DNA from: Salinimicrobium sp963739625
GTDB taxonomy: Bacteria > Bacteroidota > Bacteroidia > Flavobacteriales > Flavobacteriaceae
Reading direction: 5' to 3'
Length of the DNA stretch: 64,000 nt
Assembly: GCA_963739625.1 (NCBI GenBank)
Contig: CAVUAU010000009.1
Location: 287,553 to 351,552, forward strand
Numbering within the stretch: the first letter of the stretch is position 1; each line of letters opens with the position of its first letter. Position numbers and translations under genes: made by a program. Below, piece after piece: positions 53,151 to 61,148 of the stretch. The notes under the pieces were generated by a model. The model searched no databases. It had not been told where the DNA came from and saw only the letters and a list, made by a program, of their open reading frames with translations.

Positions 53151-54272
53151 TTGAAGTCTCCAAAATCTGTTTATATCGCCCTGGGCAGCAACGAGGGGAA
53201 CAGGCTGGCGCTGCTCCAAAAAGCCATAGATAAGATCCAGAAGAAGGTAGGGGAAGTGCTGGAGATCTCACCGGTTTATGAGACTGCCGCATGGGGTTTT
53301 GAAGGAAATGCCTTTTTTAATGCCTGCATCGAGGTCTCTTCCCGTTTTGCTCCCGAAGAGGTGTTGAGGTTGCTGCTGCAAATAGAAACCGAAATGGGGC
53401 GGGAGCGGGAAAGCGGCAAGGGCTATCAAAACCGGCCTATCGACCTCGATATTTTGCTTTTTGAGGAGGAGCGTTTTTCTTCGGAAGTTTTGCAGATCCC
53501 ACATCCCGAAATGCTGAACAGGAATTTTGTGCTGCGACCGCTGGCTGCAATTGCTGCTGATGTTAAGCATCCGCTTAAAAATTTAAAAATAAAGCAGCTT
53601 TTAGAAGAGTCTCCAGATGCTTCGGAGGTGAAAGAGCTGCAGGAAAAACTGCAAAAGCCGGCAAAAACTGCATTTTCGAAATACAATTATGTGGCCGTAG
53701 AAGGGAATATAGGCGCGGGGAAGACCAGTTTTGCGACCATGGTTTCCCAGGATTTCAACGCGAAGCTCATTTTGGAACGCTTTAAGGACAATCCATTTCT
53801 TCCGAAGTTTTACGAAGACCAGCCGCGATATGCCTTTCCCCTGGAAATGTCTTTTCTAGCCGATCGCTACCAGCAACTTTCAGACGACCTGGCGCAGTAT
53901 GACCTGTTCAAAGAATTTGTCATCTCAGATTATGATGTGTTTAAGTCACTCATCTTTGCCAAGATCACCCTACACGAAGATGAATACCTGCTCTACCAGA
54001 AGCTGTTCCACCTCATGTACAAGGAATTGGTAAAACCGGACCTGTACGTTTATCTCTATCAAAACACCGAGCGGTTACTGGAGAATATAAGGAAAAGAGG
54101 AAGGGATTATGAGCAGAACATTCAGCAGGACTACCTGGCCAATATCAACAAGAGTTACCTTTCCTTCATTAAGTCACAGCCGGGACTCAATGTCAAGATC
54201 ATCGATATTTCTGAACTCGATTTTGTGAGCAACCGCGAAGATTACCTGCAGCTGCTGGAAGAGATCTTCTAA
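53151..54272 (+). CDS. folK: Fused HPPK (FolK)-deoxynucleoside kinase
   Basis: 373 aa. Residues 1-150 are 6-hydroxymethyl-7,8-dihydropterin pyrophosphokinase: SVYIALGSNEGNRLALLQKA, NQP-loop analogue YETAAWGFEGNAFFNACIE, RERESGKGYQNRPIDLDILLF. Residues about 175-373 are a deoxynucleoside kinase: Walker A EGNIGAGKTSF, substrate site LERFKDN, the DRY-like region SFLADRYQ, and the lid NIRKRGRDYEQ. The start is TTG, as a stop lies three codons upstream and no ATG fits. This links folate synthesis and nucleoside salvage in one chain; the fusion is recurrent in Bacteroidota. Confidence 0.92.
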   Translation: MKSPKSVYIALGSNEGNRLALLQKAIDKIQKKVGEVLEISPVYETAAWGFEGNAFFNACIEVSSRFAPEEVLRLLLQIETEMGRERESGKGYQNRPIDLDILLFEEERFSSEVLQIPHPEMLNRNFVLRPLAAIAADVKHPLKNLKIKQLLEESPDASEVKELQEKLQKPAKTAFSKYNYVAVEGNIGAGKTSFATMVSQDFNAKLILERFKDNPFLPKFYEDQPRYAFPLEMSFLADRYQQLSDDLAQYDLFKEFVISDYDVFKSLIFAKITLHEDEYLLYQKLFHLMYKELVKPDLYVYLYQNTERLLENIRKRGRDYEQNIQQDYLANINKSYLSFIKSQPGLNVKIIDISELDFVSNREDYLQLLEEIF

Positions 54273-54304
54273 GGGTTCAATGTTTAACGTTCAGCGTTCA
54301 AAAG

Positions 54305-54853
54305 CTAGGTCAATCGTTCTTTTTGAATCTTTGAAAAAACGTCCCACAAAACCACACCGGCACTTACAGAGATGTTGAGCGAATGTTTGCTGCCCAGTTG
54401 TGGGATCTCGAGTACGCCGTCACTTTCTGAAACCAGCTTTTGCTGCACCCCTTTCACCTCATTGCCAAAGATGAGGGCGTATTTTTCCCCTTTTTGAGGC
54501 CTGAATTCATTAAGCATTACAGCATCTTCAGCCTGTTCTACGGAAAAAACCTGCACATTTTCCTGTTGCAGTTGGTGGACCAGTTCAAGCGCGTTGTCAA
54601 CGTATTCCCATGCAACGGCATCGGTCGCTCCTAATGCAGTTTTCTGGATGTCCTTATGCGGGGGAGTGGCAGTGATTCCGCAGAGATAGATCTTCTCGAT
54701 CAAAAAAGCATCGGCGGTGCGAAAAATAGAGCCAATGTTGTTGAGGCTTCTTACATTGTCTAAAATGACAATAATAGGGGTCTTTTCTGCCTGTTGAAAT
54801 TCGGTTATGCTTTTGCGGTCCAGTTCGCTATTGCGAAGTTTGCGGTTTTTCAT
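54305..54853 (-). CDS. TrmH/SpoU-type RNA 2'-O-methyltransferase
   Basis: 182 aa. The three SpoU motifs are present: VILDNVRSLNNIGSIFRTAD (motif 1, Asn and Arg), LIFGNEVKGV (motif 2) and IPQLGSKHSLNISVSAGVVLWD (motif 3) of the SAM-binding trefoil knot. It lacks an N-terminal substrate-binding extension, so the RNA target (tRNA or rRNA) cannot be given. Convergent with the folK fusion. Confidence 0.92.
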   Translation of the reverse strand: MKNRKLRNSELDRKSITEFQQAEKTPIIVILDNVRSLNNIGSIFRTADAFLIEKIYLCGITATPPHKDIQKTALGATDAVAWEYVDNALELVHQLQQENVQVFSVEQAEDAVMLNEFRPQKGEKYALIFGNEVKGVQQKLVSESDGVLEIPQLGSKHSLNISVSAGVVLWDVFSKIQKERLT

Positions 54854-55012
54854 GTGGCAAAAGTAAAAATTTCAGCAAGTTTAAGCTGTAGTCAATGCAC
54901 TGTAAAATCTTTTGGAACAAATTGTGAAGAAAGTTTTAATAAATCCCTGAGGGCGGTTTCAGCTTTAAATCAATAGATTATTTACTTTAGCAATTGATAA
55001 AGAGCAGGAAGC

Positions 55013-57634
55013 GTGGCAGCAAAAAAAGACAAGAAGGTAACGCCTTTAATGCAGCAATACAACAGCATCAAGAAGAAATATCCAGATGCGCTGTTGCTGT
55101 TTAGAGTGGGCGATTTTTATGAGACTTTTGGAGAAGACGCGGTCAGGGCCGCAAAGATCCTCAACATTGTACTCACCAATAGAAATAACGGCGGGGAGCA
55201 AACCGCACTTGCCGGCTTTCCACATCATTCCCTCAATACCTACCTACCTAAACTTGTAAAGGCAGGGCAGCGGGTTGCTATTTGTGATCAACTTGAAGAC
55301 CCCAAAGCGACCAAGAGCATCGTGAAAAGAGGCGTGACCGAGCTGGTCACTCCCGGGGTGTCTATGAATGACGAGGTGCTGCAAAGCAAATCGAATAATT
55401 TTCTTTGTGCCGTACATTTTGGCCAACGCAACCTGGGAATCTCTTTTTTGGATGTTTCCACAGGGGAATTTCTCACTGCCGAAGGCTCTCTCGAATATCT
55501 CGACAAGTTGCTTCAAAACTTTAGCCCCAGTGAGGTGCTGCTGCCAAAGCAAAAGAAAAAGGAATTTTTTAAGGCTTTCGGGGAGGATTATCATACTTTT
55601 TTCCTTGAAGACTGGATCTTCAAACAGGACTATGCCTTTGAAACACTAAACACGCATTTCAAGACCAAATCTTTAAAAGGATTTGGCGTAGAGCACCTGC
55701 AGGAAGGGGTGATCGCCGCCGGGGCGGTGCTTTACTACCTCGCAGAGACGCGCCATCACCGGCTGCAGCACATTAGCAACCTCACCCGCATAGCCGAGGA
55801 GGAATACGTGTGGATGGACAGGTTTACCATCCGCAACCTGGAATTATATAACTCCCATGCCCAAAATGCGGTGACCCTGCTGGATGTGATAGACAAGACG
55901 ATTTCTCCCATGGGTGGGCGAATGCTTAAGCGCTGGCTGGCACTGCCACTCAAGAACGCTCAAAAGATTTCGAGGCGGCACCAGGTAGTGGAGTATTTGA
56001 TCGAAAACCGGGAGGTGCTGGAGAAGATGCAGCAGCATATAAAGCAAATCAGCGATCTCGAGCGGCTTATTTCAAAGGTAGCTACCGGGAAGGTGAATCC
56101 GCGGGAGGTGATACAGCTTAAAAACAGCCTCGAGGCTGTAGTGCCGGTGAAAGGCCTGGCGGCAGCTTCTAAGGATGAAGCCCTAAAAGCTCTGGGGGAG
56201 AATTTACAAAGTTGTGAGCTGCTAAGAAGTAAGATCAAGCAAACACTCTTCGAAGAAGCGCCCGTAAATATTTTAAAAGGAAACAGTATTGCCGATGGTT
56301 TTTCTGAAGAGCTGGATGAGCTGCGAAAAATGGCATTTTCGGGCAAGGATTACCTGGATAAGCTACTCGAAAGAGAGTCGGCTGCCACCGGAATTACTTC
56401 CTTAAAGATCGCCAGCAATAACGTTTTTGGATATTATATCGAGGTGCGAAACGCGCATAAAGATAAGGTGCCCGAAACCTGGATCAGGAAACAAACCCTG
56501 GTCAATGCCGAAAGATATATTACCGAGGAGCTCAAGGAATACGAGGCCAAAATCTTAGGCGCCGAAGAAAAGATCCTGCAATTGGAGCAGGAGATCTTCC
56601 AGAAATTGATCGTGTGGATTGGGGATTATATTCAGCCGGTGCAGCAAAACGCGGCGCTCATCGGGCAGCTGGACTGTTTGTGTTCTTTTGCGCAACAGGC
56701 CCGTGCCGAACAATACTGCCGCCCCGTTATCGACGATTCTTATGAGCTGGAAATAACCGCAGGAAGGCACCCGGTAATTGAAAAGCAGTTGCCACTGGCC
56801 GAGACTTACGTGGCCAATGATGTGTTCCTGGATCGCGAAGAGCAGCAAATCATCATGATCACCGGGCCAAACATGAGTGGTAAATCGGCTATTCTACGAC
56901 AAACCGCCCTGATCGTACTCATGGCGCAAATGGGAAGTTTTGTGCCTGCCGAAGCCGCCAGAATAGGCTTGATCGATAAGATCTTTACCCGTGTAGGCGC
57001 CAGTGACAACATCTCGATGGGAGAATCCACCTTTATGGTAGAGATGAACGAGACCGCTTCCATCCTGAACAACCTTTCTGAACGCAGCCTGGTCTTGCTG
57101 GATGAGATCGGCCGCGGTACGAGTACCTATGACGGGATCTCGATTGCCTGGGCCATTACCGAATATCTACATGAGCATCCTGCCCGTGCGAAAACACTTT
57201 TCGCGACCCATTATCATGAGCTAAACGAGATGAGCGAGACCTTTGGGCGCATCAAAAATTACAACGTTTCGGTAAAGGAGCTGAAGGATAACGTGCTGTT
57301 TCTTCGGAAGCTGGTTCCCGGCGGAAGTGAACATAGCTTTGGAATACATGTAGCGAGAATGGCCGGCATGCCGCAGCAGGTACTGCACAGGGCGAATAAG
57401 ATCCTGAAGAAGCTGGAAAGCTCCCATGGGCTTGACGAAAAAGGCAAAATGATGAAGAAGTCGGCCGAAGAAGAGCTGCAGCTAAGCTTCTTCAATCTGG
57501 ACGACCCAATTCTGGAGGAGCTAAAAGAGGAGATCCTTCATCTGGATATCAATACGCTCACCCCGGTAGAGGCTTTGATGAAGCTCAACGAGATCAAGCG
57601 CATGCTTGGCAGCGATCAAAAGGTAAAAGCCTGA
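55013..57634 (+). CDS. mutS: DNA mismatch repair protein MutS
   Basis: 873 aa, GTG start. Mismatch-binding domain with FRVGDFYETFGEDA (the Phe-x-Glu finger), connector and lever helices, then the ATPase domain with Walker A ITGPNMSGKSAILRQ, Walker B VLLDEIGRGTSTYDG and GGSEHSFGIHVARMAGMP, and a C-terminal dimerisation tail. It recognises mismatches and recruits MutL. Translation from GTG follows AGGAAGC. Confidence 0.97.
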   Translation: MAAKKDKKVTPLMQQYNSIKKKYPDALLLFRVGDFYETFGEDAVRAAKILNIVLTNRNNGGEQTALAGFPHHSLNTYLPKLVKAGQRVAICDQLEDPKATKSIVKRGVTELVTPGVSMNDEVLQSKSNNFLCAVHFGQRNLGISFLDVSTGEFLTAEGSLEYLDKLLQNFSPSEVLLPKQKKKEFFKAFGEDYHTFFLEDWIFKQDYAFETLNTHFKTKSLKGFGVEHLQEGVIAAGAVLYYLAETRHHRLQHISNLTRIAEEEYVWMDRFTIRNLELYNSHAQNAVTLLDVIDKTISPMGGRMLKRWLALPLKNAQKISRRHQVVEYLIENREVLEKMQQHIKQISDLERLISKVATGKVNPREVIQLKNSLEAVVPVKGLAAASKDEALKALGENLQSCELLRSKIKQTLFEEAPVNILKGNSIADGFSEELDELRKMAFSGKDYLDKLLERESAATGITSLKIASNNVFGYYIEVRNAHKDKVPETWIRKQTLVNAERYITEELKEYEAKILGAEEKILQLEQEIFQKLIVWIGDYIQPVQQNAALIGQLDCLCSFAQQARAEQYCRPVIDDSYELEITAGRHPVIEKQLPLAETYVANDVFLDREEQQIIMITGPNMSGKSAILRQTALIVLMAQMGSFVPAEAARIGLIDKIFTRVGASDNISMGESTFMVEMNETASILNNLSERSLVLLDEIGRGTSTYDGISIAWAITEYLHEHPARAKTLFATHYHELNEMSETFGRIKNYNVSVKELKDNVLFLRKLVPGGSEHSFGIHVARMAGMPQQVLHRANKILKKLESSHGLDEKGKMMKKSAEEELQLSFFNLDDPILEELKEEILHLDINTLTPVEALMKLNEIKRMLGSDQKVKA

Positions 57635-57685
57635 TGGATTGTATATTGTATAGTGAATAATGTATAGTAAAAAAGTGGGGGCTTA

Positions 57686-57743
57686 AAAACCAAAAAACCC
57701 TCTAAATCAAAAAGATAAAGAGGGTTTCTGTACTCGGAGCGGG
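57686..57743 (-). repeat. 58-bp direct repeat: copy of the tRNA-Leu 3' end and terminator (left)
   Basis: Identical over 58 bp to 58065-58122, which contains the acceptor end of tRNA-Leu and its terminator hairpin. Here the tRNA body is missing. The match continues weakly past an inserted 18-bp palindrome as TGAACCC-ACACGA, corresponding to the T arm of tRNA-Leu. Confidence 0.9.
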
Positions 57744-57761
57744 TCCCGATAGCTATCGGGA
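57744..57761. repeat. 18-bp perfect palindrome inside the tRNA-Leu fragment
   Basis: TCCCGATAGCTATCGGGA is self-complementary over its full length. It interrupts the duplicated tRNA-Leu fragment between its acceptor/T-stem part and the rest of its T arm, and contains the stop codon (TAG on the minus strand) of the GIY-YIG gene. Confidence 0.8.
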
Positions 57762-58052
57762 TGAACCCACACGATATTTATCAATTAACTTCTTCCTCAT
57801 TTCCGGAAATGACTTGAGATCTTCAAAATACTTCCTGCTTTTCATTTTCTTAATGTGGCTTTCCATTTTCCGTGCCTGCTCACAACCAAGATGGTCTATG
57901 ATTAGAAATTTTGTCCAATCTGAAGTCCTTCTGGTAAAGGATTTTTCAAAATTTCCATCTAGATGCTGTTGCAAACGTTCTTCAATATCCTGACAGCTCC
58001 CAACATAATAAGAATCTAAAAATGAAGAATAAAGAATATAAACAACAGCCAT
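57753..58052 (-). CDS. GIY-YIG nuclease family protein
   Basis: 99 aa. VVYILYSSFLDSYYVGSCQD is the GIY-YIG core (here YIL/YVG), and RTSDWTKFLIIDHLGCEQARKMESHIKKMKSRKY carries the conserved Arg and the Glu (MESHIK) of the active site. Proteins of this UPF0213/YhbQ-like size are single-domain endonucleases of unknown role. The gene sits between the two 58-bp repeats made of the tRNA-Leu 3' end. Its last residues (YRVGSSR) are encoded by the tRNA-derived sequence and palindrome, so gene and tRNA fragment form one unit. Confidence 0.9.
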   Translation of the reverse strand: MAVVYILYSSFLDSYYVGSCQDIEERLQQHLDGNFEKSFTRRTSDWTKFLIIDHLGCEQARKMESHIKKMKSRKYFEDLKSFPEMRKKLIDKYRVGSSR

Positions 58053-58064
58053 ATTTAAAGAAAT

Positions 58065-58122
58065 AAAACCAAAAAACCCTCTAAATCAAAAAGATAAAGA
58101 GGGTTTCTGTACTCGGAGCGGG
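58065..58122 (-). repeat. 58-bp direct repeat at the tRNA-Leu 3' end (right)
   Basis: The intact-side copy of 57686-57743. It covers the terminator of tRNA-Leu and the first 13 bases of the gene's 3' end. Confidence 0.9.
58072..58106 (-). terminator. Terminator of the tRNA-Gly/tRNA-Leu unit
   Basis: AAACCCTCT (58074-58082) pairs with AGAGGGTTT (58098-58106) around a 15-base A-rich loop; on the minus strand a T run follows. An identical hairpin is in the left repeat copy. Confidence 0.75.
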
Positions 58123-58195
58123 ACTTGAACCCGCACGACCGTTGCTGATCATTGGATTTTAAGTCCAACGTGTCTACCAATTCCACCATCCGAGC
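58110..58195 (-). tRNA. tRNA-Leu (TAA)
   Basis: 86 nt with a long variable arm, as expected of tRNA-Leu. Acceptor GCTCGGA/TCCGAGT, D arm TGGTAGACAC, anticodon TAA in GACTTAAAATCC, T arm GGGTTCAAGTCCC. Discriminator A; no encoded CCA. Its 3' end is duplicated on the far side of the GIY-YIG gene. Confidence 0.95.
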
Positions 58196-58249
58196 GTGGT
58201 GCTTTCAAAAAACAAACCCCGAAAAATCGGGGCTTACTTTGTCTTCCAG

Positions 58250-58322
58250 AGCGAAAAACGGGATTCGAACCCGCGACCTCCACCTTGGCAAGGTGGCGCT
58301 CTACCAACTGAGCTATTTTCGC
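58250..58322 (-). tRNA. tRNA-Gly (GCC)
   Basis: 73 nt. Acceptor GCGAAAA/TTTTCGC, D arm AGCTCAGTTGGTAGAGC, anticodon GCC within TTGCCAA, T arm CGGGTTCGAATCCCG. Discriminator T. It lies upstream of tRNA-Leu on the same strand, with a short CCCCG/CGGGG hairpin between them. Confidence 0.95.
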
Positions 58323-58790
58323 ATTTTAAAGAACTTCGCGTGTGCCCTGCAGGCTTCAACGCGGATGCAAATTTAATATATTTCTTATAATGACAAAGAT
58401 TTTTTTAAAAAAATAGGTCCTAGAAAATTCAGCCTGAATTTTAGGAGAAAAAAGTTGGAAAGTTTGAAATTAGTATCTTCAATTGCCGAGGCTTTAACCA
58501 TTCTATGAACCTCCAAGTCACTCATATCCACGCATAATTGGACGATACGAATTATACAAACGCCACTGGAGGGAGTCTCCCAGGACTTCAATTCAATTTA
58601 TTAGAAGAGTCTTTTAAAAAAGTGGAAGTGGCAAAGTGGGGGGGTGCCCATGGAAATGCCGGGCAGGAAATTATTTGTTAAGCCGGAAAACAGAGACTAA
58701 TTAAAAATCAGATAGTTTTTTTGGGAATATGCGGCAGTTAAAAGTTTGCTTCAAGAACAAAAAATAAGCGCAAAATTGTAAATTTGATTT
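58323..58790. other. Intergenic region upstream of tRNA-Gly and the antitoxin gene
   Basis: About 470 bases with no gene recognised. A minus-strand open stretch at 58385-58591 has no family match that I know. AAATTTAATATATTTC near 58370 may be part of the tRNA promoter on the minus strand. Confidence 0.35.
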
Positions 58791-59024
58791 ATGGATATAG
58801 ATCTTCAAAACAAGAAAATCGAGTTAATTCAGTGGTTATCTACCCTGAATGATGAATCCATTATTGAAAAAATAATGAAGTTGCGAGAGGCTGAGAAAAC
58901 GGATTGGTGGAAGGAAATATCCAAAGAAGAAAAAAAATCAATTGCCAAAGGAATACAGGATGCTGATTCCGGAAAACTAAAATCTCATTCCGAAGCGAAG
59001 AAATTATATGACAAGTGGTTATAA
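58791..59024 (+). CDS. Antitoxin-like protein of a ParE-type toxin-antitoxin pair
   Basis: 77 aa. IELIQWLSTLNDESIIEKIMKLRE, a Trp-rich middle (TDWWKEIS), and KKSIAKGIQDADSGKLKSHSEAKKLYDKWL, the latter typical of antitoxins paired with RelE/ParE toxins in Bacteroidota (DNA-binding N-part, toxin-wrapping C-part). Its end overlaps the start codon of the following toxin frame by 17 bases, the classic TA arrangement. Confidence 0.75.
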   Translation: MDIDLQNKKIELIQWLSTLNDESIIEKIMKLREAEKTDWWKEISKEEKKSIAKGIQDADSGKLKSHSEAKKLYDKWL

Positions 59025-59303
59025 ATTCTGTGGACTGACCACACTTTCTGAAGAAAATACAGTTATATACTTAGAAGAAAATGGACGGAAAGAGAATTGA
59101 AAAATTTCTCTCACGAATTGGATCATATCATAGAACTAATTTCTAAAGATCCCGAACTATTTCAGGTTTCCTCAAAGAGGAATAATGTTAGAAGAGTTGT
59201 AGTAGCCAGATTTAATACTTTATATTACCGCATAAATAACGATTCAATAGAAATATTATCCTTCTTTTCTAACAGACAAGATTCCGACAAAATAAGGCTT
59301 TAA
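59008..59303 (+). pseudogene. RelE/ParE-type toxin gene with three small frame breaks
   Basis: Starts at ATG 59008 (MTSGYK...). Reading across frames restores a ParE-like protein: YKILWTDH, then LSEENTVIYLEEN, then WTERELKNFSHELDHIIELI, RRVVVARFNTLYYRI and IEILSFFSNRQDSDKIRL. Joining needs one base added near 59024, one removed near 59050 and one added near 59087. The net corrected length is 297 bases, 99 codons, as expected for this family. The 68-codon frame from 59097 is only the C-terminal part. The intact antitoxin next to it fits loss of the toxin. Confidence 0.7.
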
Positions 59304-59360
59304 GAAAAAGCTGCATTATCGATGGGACGACTGGGGCCGGGGCTGGTATTTACCACAATA

Positions 59361-60023
59361 ATGACAAAAAACAGAAAAAAGAAACCCTGGCCGACCAAAG
59401 ATGCCATGGCCCAGATCTATGAAAACAACCTGTGGGGTGGGAACAAATCTGAATTCTACTCCGGCTTAGGCTCACATCATCCTGAGACAGTAAGTCCATA
59501 TATAGCTATAGTATCCGATTTTTTAAAAAGTTTTGAAACTCCGCCGGTAGTTTGCGACCTGGGCTGCGGGGATTTCAATATTGGCAAAGAACTGGTCAGG
59601 TATTCCAAAAAGTATATCGCTACAGACATAGTACCGGATCTTATTGCGCGTAATAAATCAGAATTCCAGGCAGAGAATTTAGAATTTCATGCTTTGGATA
59701 TTGCAACAGATGATCTGCCTTCGGGAGATTGCGCAATGCTAAGGCAGGTTTTGCAACATTTATCCAATGCGGAAATTAAAAGGGTGATAGAAAAATTATA
59801 CGATTTCAAGTTTGTTATTCTAACCGAACACTTGCCGGAAGAAGATTTTGAGCCTAATAAGGATATTATCTCTGGCCAGGGAACCCGACTGAAAAAACAA
59901 AGCGGTGTAAAGCTTACCGCATCGCCGTTTCACTTCAAGGCTAAAGATGAAATACAATTATTGTCTGTTCCATCTCCCGGTTTTAAAGGAGTTTTAGTAA
60001 CTACTTTGTATAAGGTAAGATAA
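59361..60023 (+). CDS. SAM-dependent methyltransferase
   Basis: 220 aa from the ATG at 59361 (the upstream ATG at 59322 adds 13 residues). SAM motif I VCDLGCGDFNIGKEL near residue 70, acidic loop YIATDIV, motif IV MLRQVLQHLSN and ILTEHLPE. The N-terminal WGGNKSEFYSGLGSHHPE resembles small methyltransferases found near sugar-modification genes, but the substrate is unknown. Confidence 0.82.
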   Translation: MTKNRKKKPWPTKDAMAQIYENNLWGGNKSEFYSGLGSHHPETVSPYIAIVSDFLKSFETPPVVCDLGCGDFNIGKELVRYSKKYIATDIVPDLIARNKSEFQAENLEFHALDIATDDLPSGDCAMLRQVLQHLSNAEIKRVIEKLYDFKFVILTEHLPEEDFEPNKDIISGQGTRLKKQSGVKLTASPFHFKAKDEIQLLSVPSPGFKGVLVTTLYKVR

Positions 60024-60051
60024 AACCATTTACAGGCCCTTTTACTATACC

Positions 60052-60333
60052 TTAACGACTTTCTTCCTGCAGCGCTTCTTCCCAGATCTTCATGATCTCA
60101 AGATAATTATCTACTGCTGTGTCATGATCGGGGTAATCTATCAACAAAACATCATCAAAACTTTCCAATTTCCATTCTTTCGTACCCAGATTGAAGACAT
60201 ATTTCTTACGGGTTTTGAATTCGATCTTCAATTGATTTGTTTCCGGTTTGACATGGTAATACTCATTGTGTGAAATGGCTTTTATTTTATCCAGTTCCAG
60301 AATATTTCCATTGAGGTTAATAATCCTGTTCAT
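60052..60333 (-). CDS. Hypothetical protein
   Basis: 93 aa, no signal peptide. It begins MNRIINLNGNILELDKIKAISH, then LKIEFKTRKKYVFNL, and ends in an acidic helix (NYLEIMKIWEEALQEESR). The start resembles small proteins with a PH-like strand pattern. Not recognised. Confidence 0.6.
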   Translation of the reverse strand: MNRIINLNGNILELDKIKAISHNEYYHVKPETNQLKIEFKTRKKYVFNLGTKEWKLESFDDVLLIDYPDHDTAVDNYLEIMKIWEEALQEESR

Positions 60334-60349
60334 TGTATATTATTTATTG

Positions 60350-60448
60350 TCATTGTTTACACATTTCTCTAAAATACTTATAGATCATCACCATCGCCAC
60401 GGTATCCAGTTGGCAGTAGCGAAGCAGGGTCTTATTAATGGCTTCTTT
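60350..60448 (-). pseudogene. C-terminal fragment of a DUF2779-domain protein
   Basis: A frame without start codon reads INKTLLRYCQLDTVAMVMIY, then KYFREMCKQ and TGA (60350-60352). LxRYCxLDTxAMVMIY is the final conserved block of DUF2779 (nuclease-like) proteins. The frame is closed upstream at 60449-60451, and a terminator hairpin lies where the rest of the gene would be. Confidence 0.7.
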
Positions 60449-60457
60449 TCACTTAAT

Positions 60458-60499
60458 AAAAAAGGGTTCAACATCATTTTCCAAGTCGAACCCTTTTTT
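60458..60499. terminator. Hairpin terminator near the DUF2779 fragment
   Basis: AAAAAAGGGTTC pairs with GAACCCTTTTTT around an 18-base loop; A and T runs on both sides suit either direction. It terminates at least the minus-strand lipoprotein gene ending at 60520. Confidence 0.7.
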
Positions 60500-60519
60500 G
60501 AGTCAATTACACTTTTAGC

Positions 60520-60879
60520 TTAGTTCATTTTGTCGTTCCAGTTGTTATCTACCTTAAGTTGAAGGACATTGAACTCATCTTCTCCGAAAGTATCTTTAAA
60601 AGCTGTTTCTAAGGAATCTATTTTGTAGTAGGTTCTGAGAGTGTCCCATCCTCTTTGTTGCCAGTCAGAGCCATAAAGCATTTCCATTTGCATGTTGGAA
60701 AGGCCTAAGACACGGGAGCTCCTTTTAGTTTCCTCAACGTTTATTTTATGCTTGGAAATTGCTCCATTATATGTGACGAGTATTTTTGCTGTTTCTTTTT
60801 CTATTTTTTCTTTTTTACTCTCTCCGCAAGAGATGATAAAAAGTGACATAAAAAATAAAAGAGGTAATAGCTTTTGCAT
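60520..60879 (-). CDS. Hypothetical lipoprotein
   Basis: 119 aa. Signal MQKLLPLLFFMSLFIISC with lipobox Cys 18, then a charged helical region (EKIEKETAKILVTYNGAISK) and MQMEMLYGSDWQQRGW, LQLKVDNNWND. Family not recognised. It lies 20 bases downstream of the following small membrane protein gene on the same strand, so they are probably co-transcribed. Confidence 0.7.
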   Translation of the reverse strand: MQKLLPLLFFMSLFIISCGESKKEKIEKETAKILVTYNGAISKHKINVEETKRSSRVLGLSNMQMEMLYGSDWQQRGWDTLRTYYKIDSLETAFKDTFGEDEFNVLQLKVDNNWNDKMN

Positions 60880-60899
60880 CTTTAAATGGTTTAATTTGA

Positions 60900-61148
60900 C
60901 TACTTCAGTATTTTCTTTTTCTCATTCTTCGCAAAATAATATATTATGTTACCTATGCCGAAGGTCCACCACAAGGTGAAAAAAGCAACTAAAAGATGAC
61001 CAGTGGTAGAGCTGTTATTTCTGGTTAGAAGAAAAAAACCGGGAGTTTCTTCTTTTAAATTCCAATCATTTGCGATGTACATTTTGACATCTTTATAAGC
61101 TTCATCCCTGGCTTGTTTTTTTTCTTGTTCAGCGGTTTGGGTTTCCAT
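60900..61148 (-). CDS. Small hypothetical membrane protein
   Basis: 82 aa. A charged N-terminus with AEQEKKQARDEAYKDVKMYI, a strand pair (WNLKEETPGFFLLTRNN), one hydrophobic segment (GHLLVAFFTLWWTFGIGNIIYYF) and a Lys-rich end. The pattern fits a small one- or two-pass membrane protein. Not recognised. Confidence 0.65.
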   Translation of the reverse strand: METQTAEQEKKQARDEAYKDVKMYIANDWNLKEETPGFFLLTRNNSSTTGHLLVAFFTLWWTFGIGNIIYYFAKNEKKKILK

